Below are positions 35,008 through 43,646 of a stretch of 64,000 bases of DNA, piece by piece. Where the stretch lies: positions 601,840-665,839 of the forward strand of contig JAJVIE010000003.1 in assembly GCA_022072175.1 (NCBI GenBank). Direction: 5' to 3'. The notes beneath the pieces are model-generated. The model saw only the letters and a list, made by a program, of their open reading frames with translations. It did no database searches and was not told where the DNA came from. Origin of the DNA: Candidatus Omnitrophota bacterium. Its GTDB lineage: Bacteria > Omnitrophota > Gorgyraeia > 2-02-FULL-51-18. How positions within the stretch are numbered: the stretch's first letter is position 1; every line of letters starts with the position of its first letter. A program made the position numbers and the translations under genes.

Positions 35008-35016
35008 GGAGGCGCG

Positions 35017-36102
35017 CTACTCGACGTCGATGATCGAGTCGACGCCGCCATAGGGATTGGGCTCGACCCTCTCGTTCTGAGGGTCGATCACCCACTGGCC
35101 GTCGACGAGGAACTTGTAGCGATACCGGCCGGGCTCCAAGAAGACGCGCTTCTGCCAGACACCCTCCTCTTTCTGCCACAGGAGAGTGTCGGTCGATGCG
35201 GACCACCCGTTGAAATCGCCCAAAAGATGCACTTCACGCGCGCTGCCGGCCCGGATCATGAAATCCTTGAGAAAATTGGACGCGATCGCGAGGTTACCGT
35301 TGGTCTCGGTGATGAGCGGCTGTTCGATGCGCGGCTCGAAGAGCCCCAGGACCTCCCGGGACAGAGCGATGTGATCGATCGCGCCGTTGGAGCGGGGGTC
35401 GTGCTCCAGCACCGAGCGTCCGCGCGCCTGGGACTCGCGGATACTGACGGACTGGCGTATGGCGGACTTCAGGATGTGTTCGCCGAACGCTCCCCGGATC
35501 TCCTCGATCATGTGCTTGGCGAAGCGGCTGCGCAGGTCCACGAGCGTCGGCAGAGCGTAGACCGCCGGTGTGTGCTGGAGCTTGACACGGATCAGCTCGA
35601 TCATGCTGAGCAACTTGTCCACGCCCATCAACGAGAAACTGCTCAGCTCGATCGGCACGATCACCGTATCCGCCGCCCGGAGGGCGTTGAAGGTCAGGAA
35701 GCCGAGGCTCGGCGGGCAATCGATGACAAGGGCGTCGTACGGAAAGGACAGCGAGCCGATCGCTTCGTGCAATCTGGAGACAGCCTCTTCCTTGTTCGTG
35801 AATTCCTGCTCGATGGTGCTGAGCAGGATATGCGATGGGGCCAGGTCGAGATTGTCGGAGATCGGTACGATGACCTCCTCGAGAAATGCGCTGCGCTTCT
35901 CCGACTGGTCCGTGAGCACGTTGTACATGGATCCTTCCACGCGCTCCTGACGCAAGCCGAGACCGAAGGTGGCGTGAGCCTGCGGATCAAGGTCCATGAG
36001 CAGGCATTTCTTGCCCTGGAGGGCCAGGGCCGAAGCGAGATTGATGGCGGTCGTCGTCTTGCCGCAGCCGCCCTTCTGGTTGGATACGGCGATGATCCGC
36101 AT
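35017..36102 (-). CDS. ParA-family ATPase fused to a C-terminal CBM48 (glycogen-binding) domain
   Basis: 361 residues. Residues 1 to about 255 are a complete ParA/Soj ATPase: deviant Walker A SNQKGGCGKTTTAINLASAL, DLDPQAHATFGLG, Walker B VIDCPPSLGFLTFNAL. After a linker with EPRIEQPLITE, residues about 288-361 form an AMPK-beta/CBM48 E-set domain: VHLLGDFNGWSASTD, KRVFLEPGRYRYKFLVDGQW, ENPYGGVDS-like end. The fusion would tie a membrane or nucleoid-surface ATPase to polysaccharide. No ParB is in the window. Last gene of the PC4/membrane protein/ParA module. Confidence 0.88.
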   Translation of the reverse strand: MRIIAVSNQKGGCGKTTTAINLASALALQGKKCLLMDLDPQAHATFGLGLRQERVEGSMYNVLTDQSEKRSAFLEEVIVPISDNLDLAPSHILLSTIEQEFTNKEEAVSRLHEAIGSLSFPYDALVIDCPPSLGFLTFNALRAADTVIVPIELSSFSLMGVDKLLSMIELIRVKLQHTPAVYALPTLVDLRSRFAKHMIEEIRGAFGEHILKSAIRQSVSIRESQARGRSVLEHDPRSNGAIDHIALSREVLGLFEPRIEQPLITETNGNLAIASNFLKDFMIRAGSAREVHLLGDFNGWSASTDTLLWQKEEGVWQKRVFLEPGRYRYKFLVDGQWVIDPQNERVEPNPYGGVDSIIDVE

Positions 36103-36106
36103 GGGA

Positions 36107-36952
36107 CTAGGAAGCGTCGGCGACCCGGAGGTCGCGCACGAGGATGATATCCCCGGGGCGGTTGCCCGCGTCCTTCTGGCCGTAATCGAAGCGGATGGCC
36201 TGGACGCTGTTGGGGCGGAAGCCGGGCGAAAGATCCGTCAGCGTCACCTCGGCCCGCCGCCACTCCGTCGACAGCCCATCGGGATACGGAAAAACCCTGC
36301 CTCGAACGAACGCCGTCACGTTGCCGGTGTCCTTCAGTGCGACGCCCAGGTGCTCGCCGCCGTTGACGCCGCGGGCTTCGAACATCAATTTGCGGCCGGT
36401 CAGGTCCAGCGGCTCGCTCATCGGGAGCGTCGCGCGCGAGAAGGAGGCCCGGGAGGTGTTGACGAGCCTAAGCCCGGCCTTTTCCGCGGAACTCTGCTGT
36501 GCTCCGGCACCCTCGAAAACGAACTGCTTGAGCGGCAGGTGCGAGGCGCCCGAGGGCTCGACCGCCGTGGGAGGCGGTGAAGGGTAGTCCCTTCCCCGTT
36601 CGGATCGATCCGTTTCGATGAACGGGTTCTTGTCGTCGACGATGTTGATGTCGATGAAGATGCGCTTGGTCGAGAACAGGCTGAACGCCGTGATCAAGAA
36701 GGCCAGCGAAGCGATCATCCACGGCAGGACCGACAAGAAGCGCGGCGGCTCAACGACCTTGATGATGACCGGCTGGTCGGATTGAAAGGTCTGGGGTGAG
36801 CGGTTGCGCGCGCTGAAATAGATGTCGGCGAGCTTGTCCCGTGTCGCTTCGGCGGCCGCCCCGCCGGTGACCGACGTCGTCTTGCGCTCGACGGCCTGCT
36901 TGGCCGGACCGGATTTCTGGTGCAGCTTGAGCGACTCGATGATCTTACTCAT
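36107..36952 (-). CDS. single-span membrane protein with jelly-roll-like extracytoplasmic domain
   Basis: 281 residues. N-terminal cytoplasmic 75 residues (MSKIIESLKLHQKSGPAKQ), a transmembrane helix (about 76-96), a flexible linker, then a beta-sandwich domain of about 150 residues (LDLTGRKLMFEARGV, GEHLGVALKDTGNVTAF, TDLSPGFRPNSVQAIRFDYG) that resembles carbohydrate-binding or CIA30-like jelly rolls. ATG 36952 overlaps the PC4 gene by 8 nt and ends 4 nt before the ParA gene. Function unknown. Confidence 0.65.
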   Translation of the reverse strand: MSKIIESLKLHQKSGPAKQAVERKTTSVTGGAAAEATRDKLADIYFSARNRSPQTFQSDQPVIIKVVEPPRFLSVLPWMIASLAFLITAFSLFSTKRIFIDINIVDDKNPFIETDRSERGRDYPSPPPTAVEPSGASHLPLKQFVFEGAGAQQSSAEKAGLRLVNTSRASFSRATLPMSEPLDLTGRKLMFEARGVNGGEHLGVALKDTGNVTAFVRGRVFPYPDGLSTEWRRAEVTLTDLSPGFRPNSVQAIRFDYGQKDAGNRPGDIILVRDLRVADAS

Positions 36953-37184
36953 TGAGCATGTTGCTTTCGCGCAGGACGGTCTCGGCTTCGAGGATCGCTT
37001 TTTTGAGCTCCATGAAGTGCGAGACGTTGATCGAAAGCCCCTTGCCCGTCGGGATCTTCTCGTCGCCCTCTTTGAGCGTGGTGTACACGCGGATATCAAG
37101 AAGGTCGTAGCCCTTGAACTCCTTGATATGCACACGGACCTCTTCGAACTTGTTCTTGGGAAAACTCGAGACGAGCTTGTTCAT
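36945..37184 (-). CDS. PC4/p15-like single-stranded DNA-binding protein
   Basis: 79 residues. FEEVRVHIKEFKGYDLLDIRVY, EKIPTGKGLSINVSHFMELK reproduces the PC4 (transcriptional coactivator p15 / YdbC) core: beta strands with 'R-x-x-I-x-E-F-K-G', then 'P-T-x-K-G-I-S' and a C-terminal helix. Likely binds single-stranded nucleic acid as a dimer. First gene of a three-gene run with a membrane protein and the ParA-CBM48 fusion. Confidence 0.82.
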   Translation of the reverse strand: MNKLVSSFPKNKFEEVRVHIKEFKGYDLLDIRVYTTLKEGDEKIPTGKGLSINVSHFMELKKAILEAETVLRESNMLNE

Positions 37185-37358
37185 CGGGCGGCCCCCGTGC
37201 TTGGGCTGCTAAAATGTTTTAATATGGTCCTATCGAATCTGCGAGGAGCGGAGAGCTGGGGGTGTTCGGTGGATGGATCTGTGTCGAGGGGTCGCCGGGT
37301 CATATACCTCAGGGCGGATCGTGTCCTTGACGTCACAAATCACAACGAACTTGTGCGG

Positions 37359-37387
37359 ATTATAACAAACACCTAAACGGCGAGCAA
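37359..37387 (-). promoter_or_regulatory. promoter upstream of the PC4/ParA-CBM48 operon
   Basis: Minus strand TTGCTC, 17-nt spacer, TATAAT. The leader to ATG 37184 would be about 168 nt, the longest in the window. It contains a small CACAA...TTGTG inverted repeat at 37334-37355 and no recognised riboswitch. The 37185-37429 gap otherwise holds nothing visible. Confidence 0.6.
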
Positions 37388-37429
37388 TTCTTTTCTTCTA
37401 TTTATCTGCGTTACGGTATTTTGAACCGC

Positions 37430-38728
37430 TCAAGCTTCGTCGGAGGGGCCCGCAGCGGGGGCTTCGCCATCGCCTTCCAGCGCTCTGAGGGCCTCGGTCT
37501 CAGGCAGGCCCTCGACCTGCCTGAGGCGCCGGCCGATCGTGCGCGTCTTGCGGGTCGCATCCTCGATCGTGTCAGCCGCTTCGGTGAGCTTGCGCTGTGT
37601 CTTTTCGAGGATCAGGCCGAACTTCTCGAAATCCGTTTTGACCGCGCCCAAGAGCTTCCACACCTCGGCGGAGCGTCGCTCGATGGCCAGTGTACGGAAG
37701 CCCATCTGGAGGCTGTTGAGGAAACCCGCCAGTGTCGTAGGCCCGACCAGCACGATCTGATGCTCGCGCTGGAGGCGCTCCCAGAAGCCCGGCGCTCGGA
37801 GGACTTCCTGATACAGGCCCTCGATGGGCATGAACAGGATCGCGAAATCCGTGGTCGCGGGAGGATCGACGTATTTGTCGCGGATCTTGCGCGCCTCGAG
37901 CACCACCTGCTGCAGCAACTGTCTCAAGTGACGTTCGGCCGCCTCAAGATCGCCCGCGTCACGGCTCTCGAGCAGCCGCTGGTAATCCTCTTGCGGGAAT
38001 TTCGCATCGATGGGCAGCCAGACCTGCGTCGAAGGTTCCCTGCCGGGCAGGCGTATCGCGTACTCCACCCTCTCGGAAACGCCTTTCTTGATCGCGACGT
38101 CCTTATCGAATTGCTCCGGAGACAACAGTTCGGACAACAGCGCTCCCAGCTGGATCTCGCCCAGGATGCCGCGGGTCTTGACGTTGGAGAGGATACGCTT
38201 GAGGTCGCCGACGCCGGAGGCCAGGGAACGCATCTCGCCCAAGCCTTGATGCACCTGCTCGAGGCGTTCGGCGACCGCCGAGAAGGAGCTGTCCAGTCGC
38301 TTGGACAGCGTTTCATTGAGCTTGTCGTCCACGGTCAGGCGGATATGCTCGAGCTGACCCTTCTGCTCCTCGGAGACGAGGCGCAAGTGCTCTTCCACGG
38401 TCTTGCGCAGCCGGTCGAAACGATCGTCCGTAAGGCCGGTAAAACCGTCCAGCCGCTGCAACAGGGCCGACTGCAGCGCGCGCACCTCCCCCGCCCTCTC
38501 CTCGCGATCGGAGCGGCGGTCGCGCTCATGAGCCTCCCGGAGCCGCTCGATCTCCACCCGCAAGGCCGAACGTGCCTCCGACTCCGCGCCGCGCCACTCA
38601 TCGAGCTGGGCTTTCAGGAGCCCTCCGCCGGTATCGTTCCGGCCCTTGCGCAGGAGCGCGGCCAAAACAAATGCCGCCGCGAGGATCGCGGCGGCGAGGA
38701 TGTACGACACTTCGATCTGCGGGGTCAA
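37430..38728 (-). CDS. rmuC: RmuC-family DNA recombination protein
   Basis: 432 residues. N-terminal helix, long coiled coil (about 40-190, EIERLREAHERDRRSDREER), then the RmuC PD-(D/E)XK-like domain with VKTRGILGEIQLGALLSELL, LPIDAKFPQEDYQRLLE, FAILFMPIEGLYQEVLR and VGPTTLAGFLNSLQMGFRTL. TTG start at 38728 overlaps the DUF1844 stop (TTGA). Limits recombination or inversion at repeats in E. coli; role here by family. Confidence 0.92.
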   Translation of the reverse strand: MTPQIEVSYILAAAILAAAFVLAALLRKGRNDTGGGLLKAQLDEWRGAESEARSALRVEIERLREAHERDRRSDREERAGEVRALQSALLQRLDGFTGLTDDRFDRLRKTVEEHLRLVSEEQKGQLEHIRLTVDDKLNETLSKRLDSSFSAVAERLEQVHQGLGEMRSLASGVGDLKRILSNVKTRGILGEIQLGALLSELLSPEQFDKDVAIKKGVSERVEYAIRLPGREPSTQVWLPIDAKFPQEDYQRLLESRDAGDLEAAERHLRQLLQQVVLEARKIRDKYVDPPATTDFAILFMPIEGLYQEVLRAPGFWERLQREHQIVLVGPTTLAGFLNSLQMGFRTLAIERRSAEVWKLLGAVKTDFEKFGLILEKTQRKLTEAADTIEDATRKTRTIGRRLRQVEGLPETEALRALEGDGEAPAAGPSDEA

Positions 38729-39090
38729 ACCGCTCGACCCGTAGACCGTTGTGAGAATTTCATCTGCAGCTCATAGAGGAGGTTCTTGAGGAGCTGCTCC
38801 TCCTCCGAGGAGAGATTGCCCTTGGTCTTCTCTTGAAGGCCCCGAAGCACATCGATGAGGTAGCGCGCGTTGCGCAATTCCTCGGGTCCGGGTTGAGCGG
38901 CCCCGTCCATCTCTCCGAGAGCGTACAGCGCTTGCATGCCCAGCGATGAAACGAACTCAGCGAAGAGCGGGTGGGTCACCGGCGCGGTCGCGGCGGGCTT
39001 CTCTTGCGCCGTCAGCGCGTCCTTCTCCGTACGGACGGCGTTCTTCCAGTCCTCATCGACCTTTTTCTGGACAAAACGGACCTCGTCCAT
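38725..39090 (-). CDS. DUF1844 protein
   Basis: 121 residues, all cytoplasmic. VDEDWKNAVRTEKD, FAEFVSSLGMQALYALGEMDG, ARYLIDVLRGLQEKTKGNLSSEEEQ and LLYELQMKF match the DUF1844 family. Function unknown. Lies 12 nt after rpsU and is coupled to rmuC. The family is often found in heterotrophic Gram-negatives of several phyla. Confidence 0.8.
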   Translation of the reverse strand: MDEVRFVQKKVDEDWKNAVRTEKDALTAQEKPAATAPVTHPLFAEFVSSLGMQALYALGEMDGAAQPGPEELRNARYLIDVLRGLQEKTKGNLSSEEEQLLKNLLYELQMKFSQRSTGRAV

Positions 39091-39102
39091 GCGCGGACCG
39101 GA

Positions 39103-39279
39103 TCAACCGCGGCGGCGGTTCTTGCTCGAACGAGCCTTACGACGGCGGGCTTCGCTCGGCTTTTCGTAATGCTTGCGGGTCTTGAGGACCTTCAGGATCC
39201 CCTCGCGCTCGATCTTCTTCTTGAAGCGCTTCAGAGCCTTTTCGAGCGGCTCATTGGGACCGACTTCGACTTTGGACAT
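39103..39279 (-). CDS. rpsU: 30S ribosomal protein S21
   Basis: 58 residues: MSKVEVGPNEPLEKALKRFK, then a run ending RRRKARSSKNRRRG. Strongly basic, with the S21 'EALRRFKRK' core. It helps 30S bind mRNA. A GGGGGGTGAG tract lies upstream of the ATG at 39279. It starts a run rpsU-DUF1844-rmuC under a consensus promoter. Short enough to be missed by length-filtered searches. Confidence 0.95.
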   Translation of the reverse strand: MSKVEVGPNEPLEKALKRFKKKIEREGILKVLKTRKHYEKPSEARRRKARSSKNRRRG

Positions 39280-39312
39280 GCGGACTCACCCCCCTCTATG
39301 GTTTAGAGCGTG

Positions 39313-39341
39313 ATTATAGACCCCTGTCACCCGGGTGTCAA
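39313..39341 (-). promoter_or_regulatory. near-perfect consensus promoter of rpsU
   Basis: Minus strand TTGACA, 17-nt spacer, TATAAT. All 12 consensus bases match. It abuts the tilS stop codon. Predicted start near 39306, leader about 27 nt. Confidence 0.9.
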
Positions 39342-40361
39342 TCAAGGCGTCCTCGAGAGGCGCCGGGTCCGCAGCAGCTCCAACCGACCCCCTGAGCGCC
39401 TGGCGACCGCCCCGGGTAGCTGCAGTGTCGCCGCAGGTCCGGTTCCGGAAGAGAGTCGGTCCAGTCCCTCCAAGTGATGCCGGGTCAACCCCCGGTGTTC
39501 TCCGCCCAGATCCTTCCAAGCGCTCATCAAAAGCTCCATCCGGACCGCCCTGCCGCAGGCCAGGTAGGCGTCGAGCTTCACGATGACCCGCCCCCCTCGT
39601 CGGCTCAAGACTTTGTTCCGGGCCCGTTCGGCGGCCTCGACCAACTCCAGCGCGGCATCGGAACAGGCGGCCGAAGCTTCGTTGAGCCTGCTCTTGACCG
39701 ACGTCCCGAACTGCTCCTCCAGGAACGGCAGCACGATATGCCGGACCCTGTTCCTCAAGCGGTCGTGGTCCTTGTTGGACGGGTCGGAGAGATGCGGGAC
39801 ACCTCTTTCGCGCAGAAAGCTCATGACAGCGGAGCGGTCGGTCCACAGCAGGGGCCGGATGACGCGGATCCCCGCTCCGGCGGCGCGGACCGCGGGAATA
39901 CCGGCCAGTCCGAGCGGACCCGCTCCCCTGAAGAGCCTCAGCAGGAATGTTTCGGCCTGATCGTCGGCGGTGTGTCCGGTGGCGATGATGCCGATCCGTC
40001 GCTTGCGTGCCGTTCTGACAAGGAAAGCGTAGCGCGCTTGACGGGCGTCCGCCTCGGTCATCTTCGAGCCGACGGGCCGCGAGCGGCTCAAGCGCCCCAA
40101 GTGCAGGCGAACGCCAAGTGACGCGGCCCTGCGGACACAAGCGTCGGCCCACCGGCCGGATCCACCGTGCCAGCCGTGATCAAGATGGGCCGCCTCGATG
40201 CGCAGGCGGTGACGGCGGCTCAGTAGGCACAACGCCTCCAAAAGCGCCGTCGAATCCGGTCCGCCCGAATACGCCACGAGCACGGACCCGCCCGGCTCGA
40301 AAAGGCCATGACGTTCGTTGAGCGCGGTGATGGACCGCAGCAGGGCACGGGTCGGATTCAT
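39342..40361 (-). CDS. tilS: tRNA(Ile)-lysidine synthetase
   Basis: 339 residues. P-loop VLVAYSGGPDSTALLEAL, AHLDHGWHGGS and ATGHTADDQAETFLLRLFRGAG are the N-type PP-loop ATPase signatures; the C-terminal extension is shorter than in E. coli. It forms lysidine at position 34 of tRNA-Ile(CAU). The ATG at 40361 begins 6 nt after the T-run of the terminator at 40368-40402, with no obvious promoter. Confidence 0.9.
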   Translation of the reverse strand: MNPTRALLRSITALNERHGLFEPGGSVLVAYSGGPDSTALLEALCLLSRRHRLRIEAAHLDHGWHGGSGRWADACVRRAASLGVRLHLGRLSRSRPVGSKMTEADARQARYAFLVRTARKRRIGIIATGHTADDQAETFLLRLFRGAGPLGLAGIPAVRAAGAGIRVIRPLLWTDRSAVMSFLRERGVPHLSDPSNKDHDRLRNRVRHIVLPFLEEQFGTSVKSRLNEASAACSDAALELVEAAERARNKVLSRRGGRVIVKLDAYLACGRAVRMELLMSAWKDLGGEHRGLTRHHLEGLDRLSSGTGPAATLQLPGAVARRSGGRLELLRTRRLSRTP

Positions 40362-40367
40362 CGTGTC

Positions 40368-40402
40368 AAAAAAAGACGGACGGCCGGTTAAGGCCGTCCG
40401 TC
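40368..40402 (-). terminator. strong rho-independent terminator
   Basis: 11-bp perfect stem (40375-40385 with 40392-40402), 6-nt loop, 7 T's on the minus strand. Ends transcription of the gene at 40425-40859, just ahead of tilS. Confidence 0.95.
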
Positions 40403-40424
40403 AGCGTCCTGTAAAGCGATGCGA

Positions 40425-40859
40425 TCAATAAACGAAGATATACGTCGCCTTGTTGGTCTTGGAGTCGTACTCGACGTCCACTTCGGTGCCGGCCGTCAGC
40501 GACTTGAGATCGCGGTCCTTCTCGCCGTCGGTGATGTCCGAAGCGTCATCGATGGTGACCGTGATGGATTTCTCAGCGGCACCCTGCTCGGTCTCCCCGT
40601 ACAGCTTGACCGTGATCGACTTGGAGGCTTCGTCGAGAGCTGTGACTTCGCCGGAAATGAACTCCAAGTTATCCGCCAGCTCAGGCTCGAGCACGGCCTG
40701 CTCCGCGGCGGCGTCAACGGCCGGCGCGGGCTCGACAGGAGCGGCTTCGACCGGGGCGGCCGCGGCTTCTGCGGGAGCGGCCTCCTCGGCGGACCAGACC
40801 GAACCGGCCGGAACGATCGTGAACATCAGCATCAGGACCCAGAAGAACGCTTTTTTCAT
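40425..40859 (-). CDS. small exported protein, Ala/Pro/Glu-rich then beta domain
   Basis: 144 residues. Signal peptide (1-24), an APVEAAP-type low-complexity linker (about 25-60), and an 80-residue beta-rich C-terminal domain (FISGEVTALDEASKSITVKL, LTAGTEVDVEYDSKTNKATY) reminiscent of an OB fold. Monocistronic: strong promoter and strong terminator suggest abundant expression. Function unknown. Confidence 0.75.
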   Translation of the reverse strand: MKKAFFWVLMLMFTIVPAGSVWSAEEAAPAEAAAAPVEAAPVEPAPAVDAAAEQAVLEPELADNLEFISGEVTALDEASKSITVKLYGETEQGAAEKSITVTIDDASDITDGEKDRDLKSLTAGTEVDVEYDSKTNKATYIFVY

Positions 40860-40895
40860 GGCTTCTCCGTCTACAGGTGTGAGAATGACAGACCT

Positions 40896-40923
40896 AGTAT
40901 ATCAACTCCCGGCGCAATGTCAA
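40896..40923 (-). promoter_or_regulatory. promoter of the 144-aa exported protein
   Basis: Minus strand TTGACA, 16-nt spacer, TATACT. Leader of about 30 nt with GGAGAAG before ATG 40859. Confidence 0.8.
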
Positions 40924-40940
40924 AAATCGCTTATTATCGC

Positions 40941-41561
40941 TCAGTACTTCACAGAACAGCCGTAGGCAGCGGTGACGGGCTCCGAGACGGGCTTACCGGC
41001 CTCGAGCTCATCGAGCGCCTGTCGAACATAGTTCTTGGCCCCGGCGATATCCTCGGCATTGGTGGTCGGTCGGTCGTCGATGGCGCCCTGATAGACGACC
41101 TTGCCTTTGGGATCGACGATGAACAGATGCGGGGTCGTTTTGGCGCCGTAAGCCCTGCCCACTTCACCGCTGGGGTCGAGCAGGATCTTCTCGGAAGCCA
41201 CGCCAGCCTCGGAAGAGCGCGCGAGCCACTGCTCCGGTGTGAAGTGGCCCTGTTTGCCCGCGGCCGATGAATTGACGCTCAACCAGACCACGCCACGTCC
41301 TGCGGCCTCGCTCTGGAGGGCTTGCATGTGCCCCCCCGAGTAGTGCTTCTTGACGAACGGGCAGTCGTAATTGGTCCATTCGAGCACCACCGTCTTACCC
41401 GCGTACGCGGACAAGGATACGGCCTCGCCGCGGATATCCGTGAGCGTGAAATCCGGCGCGGATGCGCCGATATCGACCTGAGCGCTCGCTGTCGCGCAGA
41501 TCAACAACAGACCGACCCCCAGGATCGATCGCGCCGACCATCGTAGCATTCGCATGAGCAT
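40941..41561 (-). CDS. exported redoxin/AhpC-TSA-like thioredoxin-fold protein
   Basis: 206 residues. Signal peptide (about 8-27), then FTLTDIRGEAVSLSAYAGKT, TNYDCPFVKKHYSG with a single Cys in place of CxxC, KTTPHLFIVDPKGKVVYQG with the cis-Pro. Belongs to the thioredoxin-like 'peroxiredoxin family' of periplasmic proteins. It follows dsbD and probably handles periplasmic thiols or peroxide. ATG 41561 has GGGAGG five bases upstream; MRMLRW at 41555 is an alternative. Confidence 0.82.
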   Translation of the reverse strand: MLMRMLRWSARSILGVGLLLICATASAQVDIGASAPDFTLTDIRGEAVSLSAYAGKTVVLEWTNYDCPFVKKHYSGGHMQALQSEAAGRGVVWLSVNSSAAGKQGHFTPEQWLARSSEAGVASEKILLDPSGEVGRAYGAKTTPHLFIVDPKGKVVYQGAIDDRPTTNAEDIAGAKNYVRQALDELEAGKPVSEPVTAAYGCSVKY

Positions 41562-41585
41562 GGGACCTCCCGATTCGTGGCTATG

Positions 41586-41591
41586 AGTATA
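41586..41591 (-). promoter_or_regulatory. candidate -10 box before the redoxin gene
   Basis: TATACT directly follows the dsbD stop codon and would start an 18-nt leader carrying GGGAGG. No matching -35 is clear, so read-through from dsbD is also possible. Confidence 0.35.
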
Positions 41592-43646
41592 TCATTCCGC
41601 GGGCGGATCGTGCAGCGCGCGCCGCAGCGCTCCGTGCGTGAGGATCTCCGGCAGAAGGACCGGCTCTCGACCTCGCCGTAAGACGACGTTGAGAGGCACT
41701 CCGGAGCGGCCGTACGAGGCGATGGCCGCGCCGATCTCGGTGTCGTGCCGGGTCCAATCCGCCCGCATCTTCACCGTGCCGTACCGGTCGAAAAGCTTCT
41801 CGGTCGCCGGCGTATCGAGCACGAGGCGCTTGTTGAGCTGACAGGTCAGGCACCAATCCGCCGTGAAATCGACAAAGACGGTCCTCCCCTCGTCCAGAGC
41901 GTTCTGCAAGGCGGTCTTCGAGTACGGTCGCCAACCATCCGCGCCACCGGGTCCCGCGGTCCGAGAACCTTCGCTCCGGATGGCTCCGAGAGCCAACACT
42001 CCCAGCGCCAGAGCGCAGAGCAGTGGAACCCCGATCTTGCTGGGGGCGGTCCGTCCCGCGGGGCGGTGGGCGGCCAGGCCGATGGCCAGGAGGGTCACGG
42101 CCGCGTGGAGCGCCAGCGCGCCGCCGGTCACCTGACGCGACAGGACCGCCATCAACCAGACCACCGTACCGATCACCGGCAGGAGCAGCAGATACTTGAG
42201 CCGCACCATCCAGGCTCCGGGCTTGGGTAGTTGTGTTCGCAAGTACGGCGATCGTGTCGCCAACACCAACGGCGTCACGTACCCGGCCGCCAATGAACCG
42301 AAGACCGCGAACGACTCCGCCGGACCGGCGGCGAGCGCGTAGCCGATCGCGCTTCCCATGAACGGAGCCACACAAGGGGCCGCGGCCGCCACCGAAAGCA
42401 CGCCCTCCCCGACCCCGGCCCAATGACCGCGGGAGCCCGGGGTCACCACAGGACCCGCGGGGGTCCATTCACGAAAGAGACTGAGACCCACGAATCCGAA
42501 GATCTGCGAGAGCAAGCCGACGAAGACCGGGGATTGCATCTGAAAACCCCATCCGACCTCCCGTCCGGCCGCCTTGAGCAGGAAGATCAGCGTGGCGGCG
42601 GACCAGAACGTCAGGAACACTCCGATCACGTAAGCGATCAGAGAACCGGGCTCATTACCCCTGGACAGTCTGATGGCTTTGAGGGACAGGACCGGCAGGA
42701 CGCAGGGCATCAGATTGAGCAGCAGTCCGCCGATGAATGCCAGGAGGACCGCCGCGGCCGGAGCCTCGCTCCGGTCAGACGCGGCGACAGGATCGATCCA
42801 GGCGGCCTGACCGTCACGGGTAGCCCCCTCACGCGGACCGATCACACCCTTCAGCTCTTCCAGGGTCGCTTTGGCGCCCATGGGACGCTCGAAGCTCAAC
42901 ACGTACGTCCCATCGGAGCGTTCGGTGAGGTGTTGGGGCGCGGAGGCCTCTGCGAGGCCCGGACCTGCCGCGAAGAAGTGCAGGCCTTCACCCCGCATGG
43001 CGTCGGTCGGCCGGAACGACAACTCGACACGGCGCGGGCTCATGAGGACCTGTGTCCGGATCGTCTCCGAGAGGTCCGGAGAGCCCTTGAGTCCCTCGCG
43101 GATGATCCTGGCGGCCTCGGGGTCCCTGAGGTCCTCGCTGTCGATGCGTACGCTCCGGGTGAGCGTTGCGGTTCCGGGTAAACACTCTTCCTTGCAAGCC
43201 AGCCACCAGACCTCGGCTGTGAGGTCCGCGCTGTATGGCTCGGGCCGAGGCGCCGCCCGCAACGTCTGCGCCCAGATGGCAGAGCCCCGATGCACCGAAG
43301 TCGCCAAAGGCGGGGTCAGATGCAAGACCGGAGCGGGACGGTCGACTTTGGGGTCGGCCGTCCATCCTTCCGGCAGCCTCCAGTGGACACGCGGCGACTC
43401 CCCGGAATCCCCAGGATAGACCCAATACACATGCCAATCCGGATCAGGCTCGAGCACAACGGCTACCCGAAGTGTGCCACCCGGCCGGACCGCCGCGTTC
43501 TCGCTGAGCAGTGTCACGCGAGTGTGCGCGTCGTACGCATCCGTGGCGGCTGCGGCCGCCACGGGTAGAGCGAACATCAGCGGTCCGATCAGGACCGCCG
43601 CGAGCGCTAGCCGATCAAAGCGAACTGGTCGACGGCCGCCTCGCAA
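41592..43646 (-). CDS. dsbD: DsbD, thiol:disulfide interchange protein
   Basis: About 684 residues. Signal peptide, N-terminal DsbD-alpha-like domain (to about 260) with WWLACKEECLPG, a polytopic core with MPCVLPVLSLKA and AAPCVAPFMGSAIG (the paired membrane cysteines), and a C-terminal thioredoxin domain FVDFTADWCLTCQLNKR. Carries electrons from cytoplasm to periplasm, here probably for the neighbouring redoxin and cytochrome c maturation. The start is uncertain: TTG 43646 with GGGGG at good spacing is preferred over GTG 43655; either overlaps the rubrerythrin gene by about 40-50 nt. Confidence 0.87.
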   Translation of the reverse strand: MRGGRRPVRFDRLALAAVLIGPLMFALPVAAAAATDAYDAHTRVTLLSENAAVRPGGTLRVAVVLEPDPDWHVYWVYPGDSGESPRVHWRLPEGWTADPKVDRPAPVLHLTPPLATSVHRGSAIWAQTLRAAPRPEPYSADLTAEVWWLACKEECLPGTATLTRSVRIDSEDLRDPEAARIIREGLKGSPDLSETIRTQVLMSPRRVELSFRPTDAMRGEGLHFFAAGPGLAEASAPQHLTERSDGTYVLSFERPMGAKATLEELKGVIGPREGATRDGQAAWIDPVAASDRSEAPAAAVLLAFIGGLLLNLMPCVLPVLSLKAIRLSRGNEPGSLIAYVIGVFLTFWSAATLIFLLKAAGREVGWGFQMQSPVFVGLLSQIFGFVGLSLFREWTPAGPVVTPGSRGHWAGVGEGVLSVAAAAPCVAPFMGSAIGYALAAGPAESFAVFGSLAAGYVTPLVLATRSPYLRTQLPKPGAWMVRLKYLLLLPVIGTVVWLMAVLSRQVTGGALALHAAVTLLAIGLAAHRPAGRTAPSKIGVPLLCALALGVLALGAIRSEGSRTAGPGGADGWRPYSKTALQNALDEGRTVFVDFTADWCLTCQLNKRLVLDTPATEKLFDRYGTVKMRADWTRHDTEIGAAIASYGRSGVPLNVVLRRGREPVLLPEILTHGALRRALHDPPAE

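Noticed and set aside
36953..37135. Extension of the 281-residue membrane protein upstream
   Set aside because: It overlaps the PC4 gene out of frame and has Arg/Ser-rich shadow composition; the ATG at 36952 fits.
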